Origin: Flavobacteriales bacterium
GTDB lineage: Bacteria > Bacteroidota > Bacteroidia > Flavobacteriales_F > PHOS-HE28
Reading direction: 5' to 3'
NCBI GenBank assembly: GCA_016704485.1
Contig: JADJAA010000002.1
Coordinates: 310,001-374,000 of the forward strand
DNA: 64,000 nucleotides
This document shows, piece after piece, positions 1 to 9,703 of the stretch. The notes beneath the pieces were generated by a model that saw nothing but the letters and a program-made list of their open reading frames with translations, did no database searches and had not been told where the DNA came from. Position 1 is the first letter of the stretch. The number at the start of each line of letters is the position of its first letter. A program made the translations under genes and the position numbers.

Positions 1-149
1 AGGGCCTTGGCGTTGGTGATCAATAGGCGATGCATTGCGGCAAAGAAAGATCGAAACTCCTGAATAAAATTCAATTGGAAAGACAAGTTCTACACGGCTC
101 GTTCTGCAAGCTGATTACCGGCGGAACACCTACACGCGTTGCGAGCGCT

Positions 150-1784
150 TTACTGTTTTACGACCCGATGCACTGAGTTCCCAGGATCCGACTGCACCAA
201 TACGGAATAGCAACCATTTGGGAGTGACGAAAGGTCAAGTGTAGAAACATTGTTCTTTTGGAAAAGCACCGTTCTTCCGAGCATATCCATAACGCGAAGC
301 GTTTGAACATGTTCGGCATTTACAGTGATCATCCCGTTCGTGGGGTTCGGAAATAGTACCTGTTCAGTGTCCGTGTTCGTCGAAGCAATGGACGTCGAAA
401 TCTCGCCGTATTTAATGTTCAGAACAGGAGCCAGTTCAGGATCGGTTCCATCCGTGAAATAGACTGATCCTTGAGACGTAGCAGTGCTAGAAATTACAAA
501 TTGAGTGATATCCGTCTGCGAGATAAAGGGGAGCATTTCTTCCGGAAGGTCGATACGGATCCAACGGCCGTTGCCATCGTTGCTACCAAAACGACAGGCA
601 TCAACTTCTGCATCTGCAACAGCTATATAGTCAACGGCTTCAACATTCATTGTTGTACCAAGAACACCGTGCTTCGCCTTTACGTGTAGCGTAGATCCAA
701 TCGGGTTGGCACCGGTCAAACTATCACGACGAAGAAAAATACTTGCTTTTTCAACCGGTTGCATATCCATCACCGTCGTATTGAAGGTAAGCGCGGTAGC
801 GAATTCTTCGGTTCCGTTCAGTCCTAGTTGTAATGTGTTCGAGATCGTGCCTGTGCTAGAAACCGAGCCATTCTCGGAACCCGTTCCAGCGAGCAGGTAT
901 AGGTCATCCATCAAGAATTTGTGGTAGAACTCACGGGTGTGCAGATCGATCATATCACGGTAGCCGCCAGCAGAAAGGTGAAAACAATCACGCGTTAATC
1001 CATAGTCACGCATGGAGCTTATGGGTGAAGGATAAGTAGGAAATCCATTCGGTAAAGGAGCAGTGAACTGGTCGTACGTACCACCGGGAGCCACTCCCAA
1101 GTTACTTTCTTGTCCGAAGGTGTATTGCAAGAAACCCGGCGAATTCACAAAATGTACGCGTGGCATGGTATCAGTGTAAGCCTCAATACCCGCAGAAAAA
1201 TTGATCATTACATTATTGATCTGCTCGAACGAAGGAAAACCCATGTCTTCCCACGTACCATAGAACGGGTGCAGCGTTTGAAGCGGTGCAAAGCTCTCGA
1301 TCACTTCTTCGAAATTCGGGTACATGTAGCCGCTCCAAAGCACATGAACATCGGGCCTCACGTTCAGGATGAAGTCGATCACTTGAACTAAACGCGCTCG
1401 AACGGATGCTTCCAAGGAATCGGTTTGTTGGGTGGTCATTTCAACGTTCCAATCGCCCAGAACATCGTTACCACCAATGCTCAGATGTACCACTTTGATC
1501 GAAGGTTCAGCTATCAAACGCGCTTCGATCTCGTCCTGTTTTTCAGCGGTCAGAAAATCATCTGTTTCAGCACCGTTCTCAGCGATGGTCAGGTTGGTCA
1601 GATATCGTGCATCCGAGTGCCCCCAGCGCTCAAGGACGGTATTTATGGTTTGGTCCACACCCATGAAAAAGGCCCAACTGTCGCCAACGAGCAATACTTT
1701 ATTAGTGGCATCTTCGGAACATTGTGAGTAGCCGGAAAGTGAAGAGATGGAAGCAAGAATAGCAACGCAGCAATTACGTATCAT
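150..1784 (-). CDS. Secreted SGNH/GDSL-type hydrolase with T9SS type A sorting domain
   Basis: Probable extracellular esterase/lipase-like hydrolase of 544 residues. The start at 1784 is chosen because the next residues form a signal peptide (about 1-20, hydrophobic CCVAILASISSL) and an upstream in-frame ATG at 1847 only adds a non-hydrophobic stretch. SGNH blocks are visible: GDSW with the nucleophile near S36, GGND near N106 (oxyanion hole), and a C-terminal DCFHLS carrying the Asp/His pair. It is followed by a beta-rich segment resembling DNRLRE/CBM96-type domains and a C-terminal VLFPNPTNG...GCYSVLVQ module typical of T9SS type A sorting signals. A TATTTTCG box (1809-1816, minus strand) is a near match to the Bacteroidota -7 element and also favours the shorter start. 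The substrate cannot be deduced. Fold and secretion route are fairly sure. Confidence 0.85.
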   Translation of the reverse strand: MIRNCCVAILASISSLSGYSQCSEDATNKVLLVGDSWAFFMGVDQTINTVLERWGHSDARYLTNLTIAENGAETDDFLTAEKQDEIEARLIAEPSIKVVHLSIGGNDVLGDWNVEMTTQQTDSLEASVRARLVQVIDFILNVRPDVHVLWSGYMYPNFEEVIESFAPLQTLHPFYGTWEDMGFPSFEQINNVMINFSAGIEAYTDTMPRVHFVNSPGFLQYTFGQESNLGVAPGGTYDQFTAPLPNGFPTYPSPISSMRDYGLTRDCFHLSAGGYRDMIDLHTREFYHKFLMDDLYLLAGTGSENGSVSSTGTISNTLQLGLNGTEEFATALTFNTTVMDMQPVEKASIFLRRDSLTGANPIGSTLHVKAKHGVLGTTMNVEAVDYIAVADAEVDACRFGSNDGNGRWIRIDLPEEMLPFISQTDITQFVISSTATSQGSVYFTDGTDPELAPVLNIKYGEISTSIASTNTDTEQVLFPNPTNGMITVNAEHVQTLRVMDMLGRTVLFQKNNVSTLDLSSLPNGCYSVLVQSDPGNSVHRVVKQ

Positions 1785-1951
1785 AAAGTGGAAAGGGTTG
1801 AATTCGAGCGAAAATAGGTGATCTGGTCGGGAGTGCTGAAATTGCAAAATTTACACATCAGGAACTTGGGATCCACTGAGGGTCCAAATCAGCAAATCTG
1901 TTAATCCTCTCACTTCAGCTGATCATCGTATTCCCCGGTTATCTTCGCCCC

Positions 1952-3034
1952 ATGCCCGGAAATACCGTTGGAATTCTTTTCAATCTAACCACATTCGGAG
2001 AAAGCCATGGCGTTGCTATTGGTGGTGTTATTGACGGTTGCCCTGCGGGTCTAGATCTGAACGTGGAAGCCATACAAGCAGAATTGGACCGAAGAAGACC
2101 TGGCAGCACGCCTTTAGGTACAACTCGGAAGGAAGGCGATGAAGTCGAGATCCTGAGTGGCGTAATGGAAGGTATGACATTAGGTACGCCCATTGGCTTC
2201 TTGATCCGCAATAAGGATGCGAATAGCTCTGATTATGACCAATTGAAAGAGGTATATCGCCCAAGCCATGCAGACCGGACGTGGGAACAGAAATACGGCA
2301 TTCGTGATCACAGGGGTGGAGGGCGGAGCAGCGCGCGTGAAACAGCATGCAGAGTAGTGGCCGGGGCCATAGCGCGCCAATTCTTGTCCAAGCAAGGAAT
2401 AAAAGTAAGCGCGTATGTAAGTGCCGTTGGAGAGGTACGGTTGGATCGGGTATATAGCGACATGGACCTGGATAGCATCTGGACCAATTCAGCAAGATGT
2501 CCTGATGCGGACACTGCGAAAAGCATGACCAAATTGATCGAAAAGGTCCGTGCCGATGGTGATTCGATCGGAGGCGTGATCTCATGTGTTGTACGTGGAG
2601 TACCTGCGGGGCTGGGCGAACCTGTTTTCGATAAGTTGGAAGCTGATCTTGCAAAGGCGATGCTTTCGATCAATGCCACCAAAGGGTTTCAGATCGGCAG
2701 CGGCTTCGGAGCGACATACTTACTAGGCTCACAGCACAACGATCCATACACGGTCACGCAAGCGGGAGGGATCAAGACTGCGAGCAACCGAAGCGGTGGA
2801 ACACAAGGTGGGATCAGCAATGGCGAGGATATTCTGTTCGATGTGGCCTTTAAGCCGCCCGCCACCATAGCACAAGCGCAGCAAACAGTGAATGTAAAAG
2901 GCGAACCGGTGATCCTAGAAGCAAAAGGCCGCCATGATCCATGTGTGGTGCCAAGGGCTGTACCTATTGTGGAAGCTATGGCCTGTTTGGTTCTGATGGA
3001 TCATCTTTTAAGACAACGATCAGCTCGAATATGA
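1952..3034 (+). CDS. aroC: Chorismate synthase
   Basis: Catalyses the last step of the shikimate pathway, the FMN-dependent 1,4-anti elimination of phosphate from 5-enolpyruvylshikimate-3-phosphate to chorismate, in the cytoplasm. The 360-residue length is normal for the family. Signature segments are visible: TFGESHG at the N terminus, GGGRSSARET in the middle, and the C-terminal GGTQGGISNG. The start ATG is 4 bp after a TATCTTCG box (1940-1947), a near match to the Bacteroidota -7 promoter element, so the mRNA leader should be very short. The stop TGA overlaps the ATG of the downstream symporter in an ATGA junction, implying translational coupling. No other aro gene is nearby. Confidence 0.97.
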   Translation: MPGNTVGILFNLTTFGESHGVAIGGVIDGCPAGLDLNVEAIQAELDRRRPGSTPLGTTRKEGDEVEILSGVMEGMTLGTPIGFLIRNKDANSSDYDQLKEVYRPSHADRTWEQKYGIRDHRGGGRSSARETACRVVAGAIARQFLSKQGIKVSAYVSAVGEVRLDRVYSDMDLDSIWTNSARCPDADTAKSMTKLIEKVRADGDSIGGVISCVVRGVPAGLGEPVFDKLEADLAKAMLSINATKGFQIGSGFGATYLLGSQHNDPYTVTQAGGIKTASNRSGGTQGGISNGEDILFDVAFKPPATIAQAQQTVNVKGEPVILEAKGRHDPCVVPRAVPIVEAMACLVLMDHLLRQRSARI

Positions 3035-4467
3035 CCGCAGCAGAAAAGAAGAAAGGAATATCGCTACCGGTCAAGATCATTATTGGCCTCATTTCAGGTA
3101 CGGCTTGGGCGGTATTGTCCAGCATTATGGGTTGGAGCCATTTCACGTTGGATTGGATCGCTCCGTTCGGTGATATCTTCATCAATCTGCTGAAACTGAT
3201 CGCGATCCCCCTTGTATTGTTCAGCATAATAAGTGGGGTCAGTGGTCTGAGCGACATCACCAAATTGGGGCGGACAGGTCTAGGAATGATGTCGCTTTAT
3301 CTGGCGACTACGTTCATTGCTGTGAGTGTGGGTCTGGTGTTGGTAAACATCATCCAGCCCGGAAAAATGGCGAACGATGATGCGCGATTACGAAATCGGA
3401 TCACGTATGAGTTATGGGTGAACAACACGACCAGCGTTGATAAGCCGAAGGATGGCCGCTGTTTGAGTTGCGACCCCGCCAACGCTGCGGTTGTTGCAGA
3501 AGTAATGGCGGCCCACGATGAAACAGCTACTGACGATTGGCTGACCGGTAAGGTTGAATTGGCGCGTAACACCAAGCAAGAAGGCCCTTTGCAATTTCTT
3601 GTGGACATGGTGCCAAGCAACATTTTCCTCAGTTTCAACGATGCGTTGATGTTGCAGGTGATCTTCTTCGCGATCTTCTTCGGTGTGGTCCTTCTGATGA
3701 TCCCCGGTGCAAGTGCCGCACCTGTGATCGCGCTGATGAATGGATTGAACGATGTATTCATGACCATGGTCGATGTGGTCATGAAGGCTGCACCTTGGTT
3801 CGTGTTCGCGCTGATGGCCGGGGTGGTTTCCCGCATAGCAGGGAACGACCTTGGTGCGGTAATTGAATTGTTCAAATCGCTGGCCGGATATAGCATCACG
3901 GTTATTCTGGGGTTGGCGATAGTGGTATTCGTTATCTATCCTACGCTCATGACCCTGTTGATGCGTCGCAATATATTCCTGCGGTTCCTAAAGGCCATCA
4001 GTCCTGCACAGTTATTGGCGTTCAGTACGAGTAGCAGCGCTGCCACGTTACCCGTTACGTTGGAATGTGTGGAAGAGAATATCGGAGTAAGCAAAAGCAC
4101 CGCGAGCTTTGTGTTGCCGATCGGTGCCACGGTGAACATGGACGGCACCAGTTTGTACCAGGCGGTAGCGGTCGTGTTCCTGGCTCAGTTCCACATGGTG
4201 GATCTAACGTTCATCCAACAAGTAAGCATTGTACTCACAGCAACGTTGGCCAGCATTGGGGCTGCCGCCGTTCCAAGCGCAGGCTTGATCACACTGTTCG
4301 TGGTACTGACCTCATTAGGGCTGGATCCCGCATGGATCGCGATCATACTGCCCGTTGATCGTATCCTGGATATGTGCCGCACCGTCGTGAACGTTACCGG
4401 TGACGCTACCTGTTGTAGTGTGGTGGCCCATTGGCAAGGCGAAAAACTGTTCAACGATCAAGTGTGA
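3031..4467 (+). CDS. Dicarboxylate/amino acid:cation symporter (DAACS, SLC1/GltP-like)
   Basis: Secondary transporter of the glutamate/aspartate/C4-dicarboxylate family, 478 residues, inner membrane. The start is the ATG of the ATGA overlap with aroC; a longer frame extends into aroC but would encode aroC out-of-frame sequence. Diagnostic elements are the serine-rich hairpin STSSSAATLP, the NMDGT motif of TM7, AAVPSAG at the second hairpin, and DRILDMCRTVVNVTGD in TM8 with the conserved Asp and Arg that bind cation and substrate carboxylates. A hydrophilic insertion of about 70 residues (near residues 120-190) makes it longer than the usual 420-440 residues. The substrate (glutamate, aspartate or dicarboxylate) is not resolved. 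Co-expression with aroC is inferred from the overlap. Confidence 0.93.
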   Translation: MTAAEKKKGISLPVKIIIGLISGTAWAVLSSIMGWSHFTLDWIAPFGDIFINLLKLIAIPLVLFSIISGVSGLSDITKLGRTGLGMMSLYLATTFIAVSVGLVLVNIIQPGKMANDDARLRNRITYELWVNNTTSVDKPKDGRCLSCDPANAAVVAEVMAAHDETATDDWLTGKVELARNTKQEGPLQFLVDMVPSNIFLSFNDALMLQVIFFAIFFGVVLLMIPGASAAPVIALMNGLNDVFMTMVDVVMKAAPWFVFALMAGVVSRIAGNDLGAVIELFKSLAGYSITVILGLAIVVFVIYPTLMTLLMRRNIFLRFLKAISPAQLLAFSTSSSAATLPVTLECVEENIGVSKSTASFVLPIGATVNMDGTSLYQAVAVVFLAQFHMVDLTFIQQVSIVLTATLASIGAAAVPSAGLITLFVVLTSLGLDPAWIAIILPVDRILDMCRTVVNVTGDATCCSVVAHWQGEKLFNDQV

Positions 4468-4624
4468 CGAATCAGTGACAGAAAGGCTTCTGCGGATCCA
4501 AAGCGGTGCGATCTTTGTATGTTCAAGAAAAATTTAGTTCAAAGTAGTTCGTTAGTGCATTGAACTTCTGCGGTATTCATGAAAGACCATTCCACGACCC
4601 AAGGCTGCGGTAACGTCAAAGCTC

Positions 4625-4651
4625 TTCACCATTCACCCATCACCATTCACT
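4625..4651. repeat. Short imperfect direct repeat upstream of the AsmA gene
   Basis: The unit ttcaccattcac / atcaccattcac occurs twice in tandem, 9 bases before the AsmA start codon. It could influence leader structure or be a slipped-strand relic. No function is claimed. Confidence 0.35.
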
Positions 4652-4660
4652 ACCTATAAA

Positions 4661-7495
4661 ATGTCCAAGTGGATCAAACGCATTTTTATTACGCTCGCAG
4701 TACTTATTGTGCTGGTTCTGGCTGCGGCCATCATACTACCCTATGTATTCAGGGATAAAATTGAAGCTGCGGTGAAGCTTGAGGTCAACAAGAATATCAA
4801 TGCCATCGTTAACTGGGGCGAATGGGACATCACCATACTGAAAAGCTTCCCGGACCTTACAGTGGATATTGCCGATGTGAAGGTGAGTGGTAATGCACCA
4901 TTCGAGGGCGTTGACCTTGCGCGGATCGGTTCGCTAACAGCGACCATTGATATCAAGAGCGTATTCGGTGATAAGATCGACATCAAACGTGTGGGTCTCA
5001 TCAAGCCTTACATCCATATCCGTGTTCTGGAAGATGGAAAGGCCAATTACGACATCGCAATAGCGGATAGTGCAGCAGTTGAAACACCAAGCGATACGGC
5101 TAGTTCGCTGAGCTTCGGGTTAAGGGAATACTTCATTGAGAACGGCCATATCATCTACGAGGATCTCTCGTTACCCGTGAGCATGGATCTGGCCAATGTG
5201 CAACACAAGGGAAGCGGCGATTTCCGACAGGATCTTTTCACGCTTGAAACAAAGACCACCATCGACAGTGTTACCGTTGTTTACGATGGCGTGAAATATC
5301 TTAAACAAGTAAAGGCCGAATTGGATGCGGATCTGGACATGGACCTGGCGAATATGAAATTCACGTTCAAGGAAAATGAGTTGAAGATCAATGAGCTCGC
5401 CGTTGCGTTCGATGGCTGGTTGGCCATGCCTACGGATGATATCGCTATGGACCTCACATGGGCAGCACAACGGACCGACCTGAAAATGATCCTATCGTTG
5501 ATCCCTGCAGCCTTCGCAAAGGACCTTAAGGGCGTTGAGATGTCGGGGAAAGTGGCCTTCGGCGGCTATGTGAAGGGAACCTATGGAGAGGAGGTCATGC
5601 CTGGTTTCGGGGTTGATCTGAATATCGATAATGGCCGCTTCAAATATCCGGACCTCCCTGAAAGCTGCGAGAATATTTTCGTTGATCTGAAAGTGACCAG
5701 TCCGGATGGAAAGGACACGGATGGAATGGTGGTGAATTTGAAGCGCTTCGCTCTGAAGATGGCGGGCAATCCTATTGAGGCACGCATGCTTTTGGTAAAG
5801 CCCACAACGAACCCGACAGTGGATGCTGAGCTCAAGGCCAACGTGGATCTCGCGAGCATCAACAAGGTGGTTCCGTTGGAAAAAGGAGATGAATTGAAAG
5901 GTAACCTCACGGCGGACATTCGCATGAAAGGTGCTATGAGCGATATCGAGGCGCAGCGATATGAGAAATTTACTGCGGATGGGAAATTGATCCTTTTGGA
6001 TATGGCATACAAGAGCGATTCGTTGCCGATCCCGGTAGGTATAAACAGCTTGTATTTTGAATTCAGTCCCCAATTCCTGGCACTTACCAGTTTTGATGGA
6101 ACCGTTGGCAGTAGCAGCATCCAAGCTAAAGGGCGAATGGATAACTACCTTCAGTGGTGGTTGAAGGACAGCACGCTCGTAGGAACTTTTGATATGACCG
6201 CCGACAAGTTCGATATGAACGAATTGATGGGTCCTGAAACTGCAACAACTGAAGGAGCACCTGCGGATACGAGTTCAATGAGCGTGATCGAAGTACCGAG
6301 CAATATCAATTTCCGAATGGGTATGGCCGTGAAAGAGGTGATCTATGATGAAATGCACCTGACCAACGTGAAAGGGGGAATGCACATTCATGATAGTCGC
6401 GTTGACCTGAAGGATGTATTCTTCAATCTATTTGAAGGTAGCGTGAACATGGATGGATTCTATGATGCCAAGGATCTGAGCAGACCCAACATCGATCTGG
6501 GATATAAGGTGAAGGACCTGGACATTGAGCAGACCGTGAAATACGTTGATGCAGTGCAGAAAATGGCACCGATAGCAAAGACGGCGAAAGGGAAATTCAG
6601 TACCGCCATGCGCATGCAAGCGGATCTGAATGCGAAGATGGAGCCGAACATGAATACCTTAACGGGTGCTGGAACATTGAACACGAAGAACGTACGGATC
6701 GATGGGTTTCAACCCTTGGTGGATATTGCGAAAGCATTGAAGATACAAGGCATAGAGAATACCACATTGCAGGATGTATCGTTCAGCTATCGGTTCGCGG
6801 ATGGTAAGATGATCACCGACCCGTTCGATGTGAAGATCGACCGGATCAAAGCCAATGTGGGTGGTAGCACAGCATTCGAGGACCAAGCGATCGACTACAA
6901 CATGAAAGCGAAGATCCCGAGTGACATTTTCGGTGCGCAAGCAACCTCGGCTGTTGCTGGATTGTTGGGAAAAGCAAATCAAGCGATCGGGTCCAATTTC
7001 CAGGTCCCTAAAGAGCTGGATGCCACCATCAAGATCACAGGAACGATCGAAAAACCGATCATCAAACCCCAGTTCGCAGGTGGAGAGTCCAATGTGAAGG
7101 ATATGATCGTTACGGAGATCAAGGAAGAGCTGAACAACCAGATCATTAAGGTCAAGGAAGATGTTGTTGCAAAGGCGCGTGAGGAGGCCGCCAAATTGAT
7201 CGCAGAGGCCCAGAAACAAGCGGATGACATCAAGGCAAAGGCACGTCAGGAAGCAGCCAGCATTAAGTCCCAAGCCTATAAAGCAGCAGATGATGAATTA
7301 GCCAAGGTCACGAATCCATTGGCAAAGTTGGCGGCGAAAGCACTAGCGGATAAAGCCAAACAAGAAGCGGATAAGAAAGAACAACAATTCGTTGCTGAGG
7401 CCGATAAACGTGCTGATGGCATCGTGGTGATGGCGCGTAATAAAGGTGATGACATGATAAAAAAGGCGGAGGAAACCAACACGACCGTAAAATAA
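4661..7495 (+). CDS. AsmA-family protein with C-terminal Lys/Ala-rich coiled coil
   Basis: Large inner-membrane-anchored, mostly periplasmic protein of 944 residues. One N-terminal transmembrane helix (about 8-30) is followed by an AsmA-type N-terminal domain with repeated beta-strand segments, then an AsmA_2-like C-terminal region. AsmA-type proteins belong to the repeating beta-groove family (AsmA, TamB, YhdP) linked to lipid traffic and outer-membrane assembly. The last ~130 residues are different: highly charged, alanine-rich, heptad-like, resembling the stalk of an F-type ATPase b subunit. The preceding 190-bp gap carries a partly repeated CACCATTCAC-type motif (4625-4651) and no clear promoter. 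The gene stops directly against a perfect 46-bp palindrome. The specific role is unknown. Confidence 0.8.
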   Translation: MSKWIKRIFITLAVLIVLVLAAAIILPYVFRDKIEAAVKLEVNKNINAIVNWGEWDITILKSFPDLTVDIADVKVSGNAPFEGVDLARIGSLTATIDIKSVFGDKIDIKRVGLIKPYIHIRVLEDGKANYDIAIADSAAVETPSDTASSLSFGLREYFIENGHIIYEDLSLPVSMDLANVQHKGSGDFRQDLFTLETKTTIDSVTVVYDGVKYLKQVKAELDADLDMDLANMKFTFKENELKINELAVAFDGWLAMPTDDIAMDLTWAAQRTDLKMILSLIPAAFAKDLKGVEMSGKVAFGGYVKGTYGEEVMPGFGVDLNIDNGRFKYPDLPESCENIFVDLKVTSPDGKDTDGMVVNLKRFALKMAGNPIEARMLLVKPTTNPTVDAELKANVDLASINKVVPLEKGDELKGNLTADIRMKGAMSDIEAQRYEKFTADGKLILLDMAYKSDSLPIPVGINSLYFEFSPQFLALTSFDGTVGSSSIQAKGRMDNYLQWWLKDSTLVGTFDMTADKFDMNELMGPETATTEGAPADTSSMSVIEVPSNINFRMGMAVKEVIYDEMHLTNVKGGMHIHDSRVDLKDVFFNLFEGSVNMDGFYDAKDLSRPNIDLGYKVKDLDIEQTVKYVDAVQKMAPIAKTAKGKFSTAMRMQADLNAKMEPNMNTLTGAGTLNTKNVRIDGFQPLVDIAKALKIQGIENTTLQDVSFSYRFADGKMITDPFDVKIDRIKANVGGSTAFEDQAIDYNMKAKIPSDIFGAQATSAVAGLLGKANQAIGSNFQVPKELDATIKITGTIEKPIIKPQFAGGESNVKDMIVTEIKEELNNQIIKVKEDVVAKAREEAAKLIAEAQKQADDIKAKARQEAASIKSQAYKAADDELAKVTNPLAKLAAKALADKAKQEADKKEQQFVAEADKRADGIVVMARNKGDDMIKKAEETNTTVK

Positions 7496-7541
7496 CCATG
7501 ACCCGTAGGGGCGGACCATGGTCCGCCCCTACGGGTCATGG
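7496..7541. repeat. Perfect 46-bp palindrome (23-bp arms, no loop)
   Basis: It begins on the base after the AsmA stop codon. Each arm reads ccatgacccgtaggggcgga followed by cca, and the second arm is its exact reverse complement. It is GC-rich and has no following T-run on either strand, so it is not a classical intrinsic terminator, although it could stall polymerase or protect the mRNA 3' end. The form (GTAGGGGCGG...CCGCCCCTAC) resembles dispersed palindromic intergenic repeats. No second copy was seen in this window, and it is unrelated in sequence to the REP-like elements at 26-32 kb. Confidence 0.85.
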
Positions 7542-7600
7542 TATGTCAAGATCGGCACAGAAATAGCAACGACCTCCAATACGGTCGCCCGAAGAGAAGT

Positions 7601-9643
7601 ATGAGCATTCAGTTAACCAGGATCCTGGTCATTGTGGGTCTGTTGATCGGTACAAGTGCATTTGCACAGGATGAACCCGGACCATGTGATCCACCTACGG
7701 ACAAGAAGATCCTGAAGCTGCTTGCCGATGCCGAAAAGGCCAAGGACGCGGAGTCTCGTCATCATAAGTTGAAGGAAGCGTTGGAGAACGATGCTGAATG
7801 CGCAACGTGTCTTTATGAACTGGGAATGTCTGCCTATCGCATTGGAAAAGAGAGCGGAAAAGGATATGATGCGGCGATCAGGTACTTTGATCAGTTGGAG
7901 ACCAAATGCCCACAATTCCACAGTAACGTGCCCTATCATATGGGGATCATGCACTATGCGCAGGATGAATTTGCCGAGGCCGCGAAAGCTTTCGAAGCGT
8001 TCCGTGAATTCCCGACGGATGATCCTACGAAGCTCACTAAGGACTACGACAAGAAATACGCTGATGTGGAAGCTGTAATGCCCGAGCTCCAATTCTATGT
8101 GGATTTCTACAAGAACACTGCACCGTTGGATCCCAGGATAGTTCGCGGAGTGAGCACACCGGCTGAAGAATACCTGCCCATGCTATCGCCCGATAACGAG
8201 TTGATGTTCATCACCAGAAAAAGCAAGGTGAAGGCAAAAGGTGATATTGTTTCACGCGATGTGGAGGAATTGATAGAAGCCCGCCGAACGGATAGCAAGT
8301 CGGACTTCAATGCTGGAGAAGCGCTGCCTGAACCCTTTAACCTTGGAGATGGATATGGCGGAGTAACGATCAACGTGAACAATAAGGAAATGTTCGTTAC
8401 GGTATGCTCACCGGCGGATGCTCGCGGCTATGTGAACTGCGACATATACCGCACGCATTACGATAGCAAGTTCGATATGGACAAGGGTGGCCAGACCTAC
8501 ATCTGGACCGGCCTGGATAACCTGGGGCCGAACATAAACACGCCCGATGGATGGGAAAGTCAACCGACGTTGAGTGCCGATGGCCGCACGCTATACTTTG
8601 CGGTTAATCGGCAGAACACGGATGCAACGGATATCTTCCAAAGCACCCGCGATGAGAAAGGGGAGTGGGCGCCAGCACGCCCAGTGCCCGGGATCAACAC
8701 CATGGGAGATGAGAAGGCACCGTTCATGCACTCGGATAGCCGCACCATGTACTTCGCGGCAAAACCACCGCAAGATGATCCTGATAAAGGCCATAAGAGC
8801 ATCGGTGGTTACGATATATTCTTTAGCAAATTAGGAGACGATGGCACATGGGGAAAACCCAAGAACATTGGGAACCCATTGAATACCGAACAGGACGAAC
8901 ACGGATTGATCGTAAGTGCTGACGGTCGAACCGCCTACTTTGCCAGTGGTAGGTTCCAGGGCGTTGGTGGGTTGGATATTTATGGCTTCGACCTGCCTGT
9001 GGATGTCCGGCCGGAAGAGATCCTGATCGTGAAAGGAACGGTTCGCGACGAAGCGGGTCGCGTGGTGAAGGACGCGACCGTGGAGATCAAGTACATGGAT
9101 ACACGCAAGACCGAGATCATCCATGTGGATAGCACGGATGGCCGTTACGCAACTATTGTGAATTTGAAAGAGAATAGCGACGTAGTGGTGACGGTAAAGA
9201 AGAAGGATCATGTGTTCGATACGCACAGTTTCTCGCTGGAGGATACGGTACGAGCCGGTGTCGCGAAAGTGGATATGACCGTGCAGAAGATCGCGGTTGG
9301 GAAGAGCTACCGCGTGAACGATATCAAGTACACTACGAACTCGGCAGAGATATCAAAGACCTCGGAATTCATTTTGGACGAGTTGATCGAATTCATGACC
9401 GAGAACCCAAAGGTGAAGATCCGGATCGAAGGGCATACGGACAACGTAGGTAACACACAGGAGAACATGGTGCTTAGCAATGACCGAGCATTCACCGTAA
9501 TGGGCTATTTGCAGGATAAAGGGATCGCTGGGTCACGGTTAGCTTTCAAAGGCTTAGGGCCTACGGTCCCCTTGAAGAGCAACGATACCGAAGCCGGAAG
9601 GGCCGAGAATCGAAGAACTGAATTCGTGATAATTGGTCTTTAA
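7601..9643 (+). CDS. PorE-like protein: TPR, WD40-like PD40 repeats, CRD and OmpA domain
   Basis: A 680-residue exported protein. The start at 7601 gives a clean signal peptide (about 1-23, ending SAFAQ); the upstream in-frame start would run from the palindrome. Domains in order: TPR-like helices (about 25-170), WD40-like PD40 beta-propeller segments with repeated LSPDNELMF / LSADGRTLYF / VSADGRTAYF motifs (about 185-460), a carboxypeptidase-regulatory-like beta-sandwich (about 475-560), and a C-terminal OmpA peptidoglycan-binding domain with IEGHTDNVG and RAENRRTEF. This order matches PorE (PG1058) of the type IX secretion system, proposed to tie the system to peptidoglycan. Unlike PorE, no lipobox is seen, and no PorP/SprF gene is adjacent, so the exact role is an inference. 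Confidence 0.85.
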   Translation: MSIQLTRILVIVGLLIGTSAFAQDEPGPCDPPTDKKILKLLADAEKAKDAESRHHKLKEALENDAECATCLYELGMSAYRIGKESGKGYDAAIRYFDQLETKCPQFHSNVPYHMGIMHYAQDEFAEAAKAFEAFREFPTDDPTKLTKDYDKKYADVEAVMPELQFYVDFYKNTAPLDPRIVRGVSTPAEEYLPMLSPDNELMFITRKSKVKAKGDIVSRDVEELIEARRTDSKSDFNAGEALPEPFNLGDGYGGVTINVNNKEMFVTVCSPADARGYVNCDIYRTHYDSKFDMDKGGQTYIWTGLDNLGPNINTPDGWESQPTLSADGRTLYFAVNRQNTDATDIFQSTRDEKGEWAPARPVPGINTMGDEKAPFMHSDSRTMYFAAKPPQDDPDKGHKSIGGYDIFFSKLGDDGTWGKPKNIGNPLNTEQDEHGLIVSADGRTAYFASGRFQGVGGLDIYGFDLPVDVRPEEILIVKGTVRDEAGRVVKDATVEIKYMDTRKTEIIHVDSTDGRYATIVNLKENSDVVVTVKKKDHVFDTHSFSLEDTVRAGVAKVDMTVQKIAVGKSYRVNDIKYTTNSAEISKTSEFILDELIEFMTENPKVKIRIEGHTDNVGNTQENMVLSNDRAFTVMGYLQDKGIAGSRLAFKGLGPTVPLKSNDTEAGRAENRRTEFVIIGL

Positions 9644-9683
9644 GGACTCTTATCCCGTATGTTAGAACGGCATCCTGTTCAAC

Positions 9684-9691
9684 TAGCTTTG
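9684..9691 (+). promoter_or_regulatory. Bacteroidota -7 promoter element TAGCTTTG
   Basis: Exact match to TAnnTTTG, 12 bases upstream of the protease ATG at 9704, implying a leader of only a few bases. The -33 TTTG element is not convincing. It supports starting the protease at 9704 and not at the upstream in-frame ATG. Confidence 0.45.
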
Positions 9692-9703
9692 CGCCTTCCC
9701 AAA

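Noticed and set aside
1..63. Open frame of 20 codons ending at TGA 61-63 on the + strand, possibly the tail of an upstream gene
   Set aside because: Too short to support; no recognisable C-terminal sequence and the other frames are equally uninformative.
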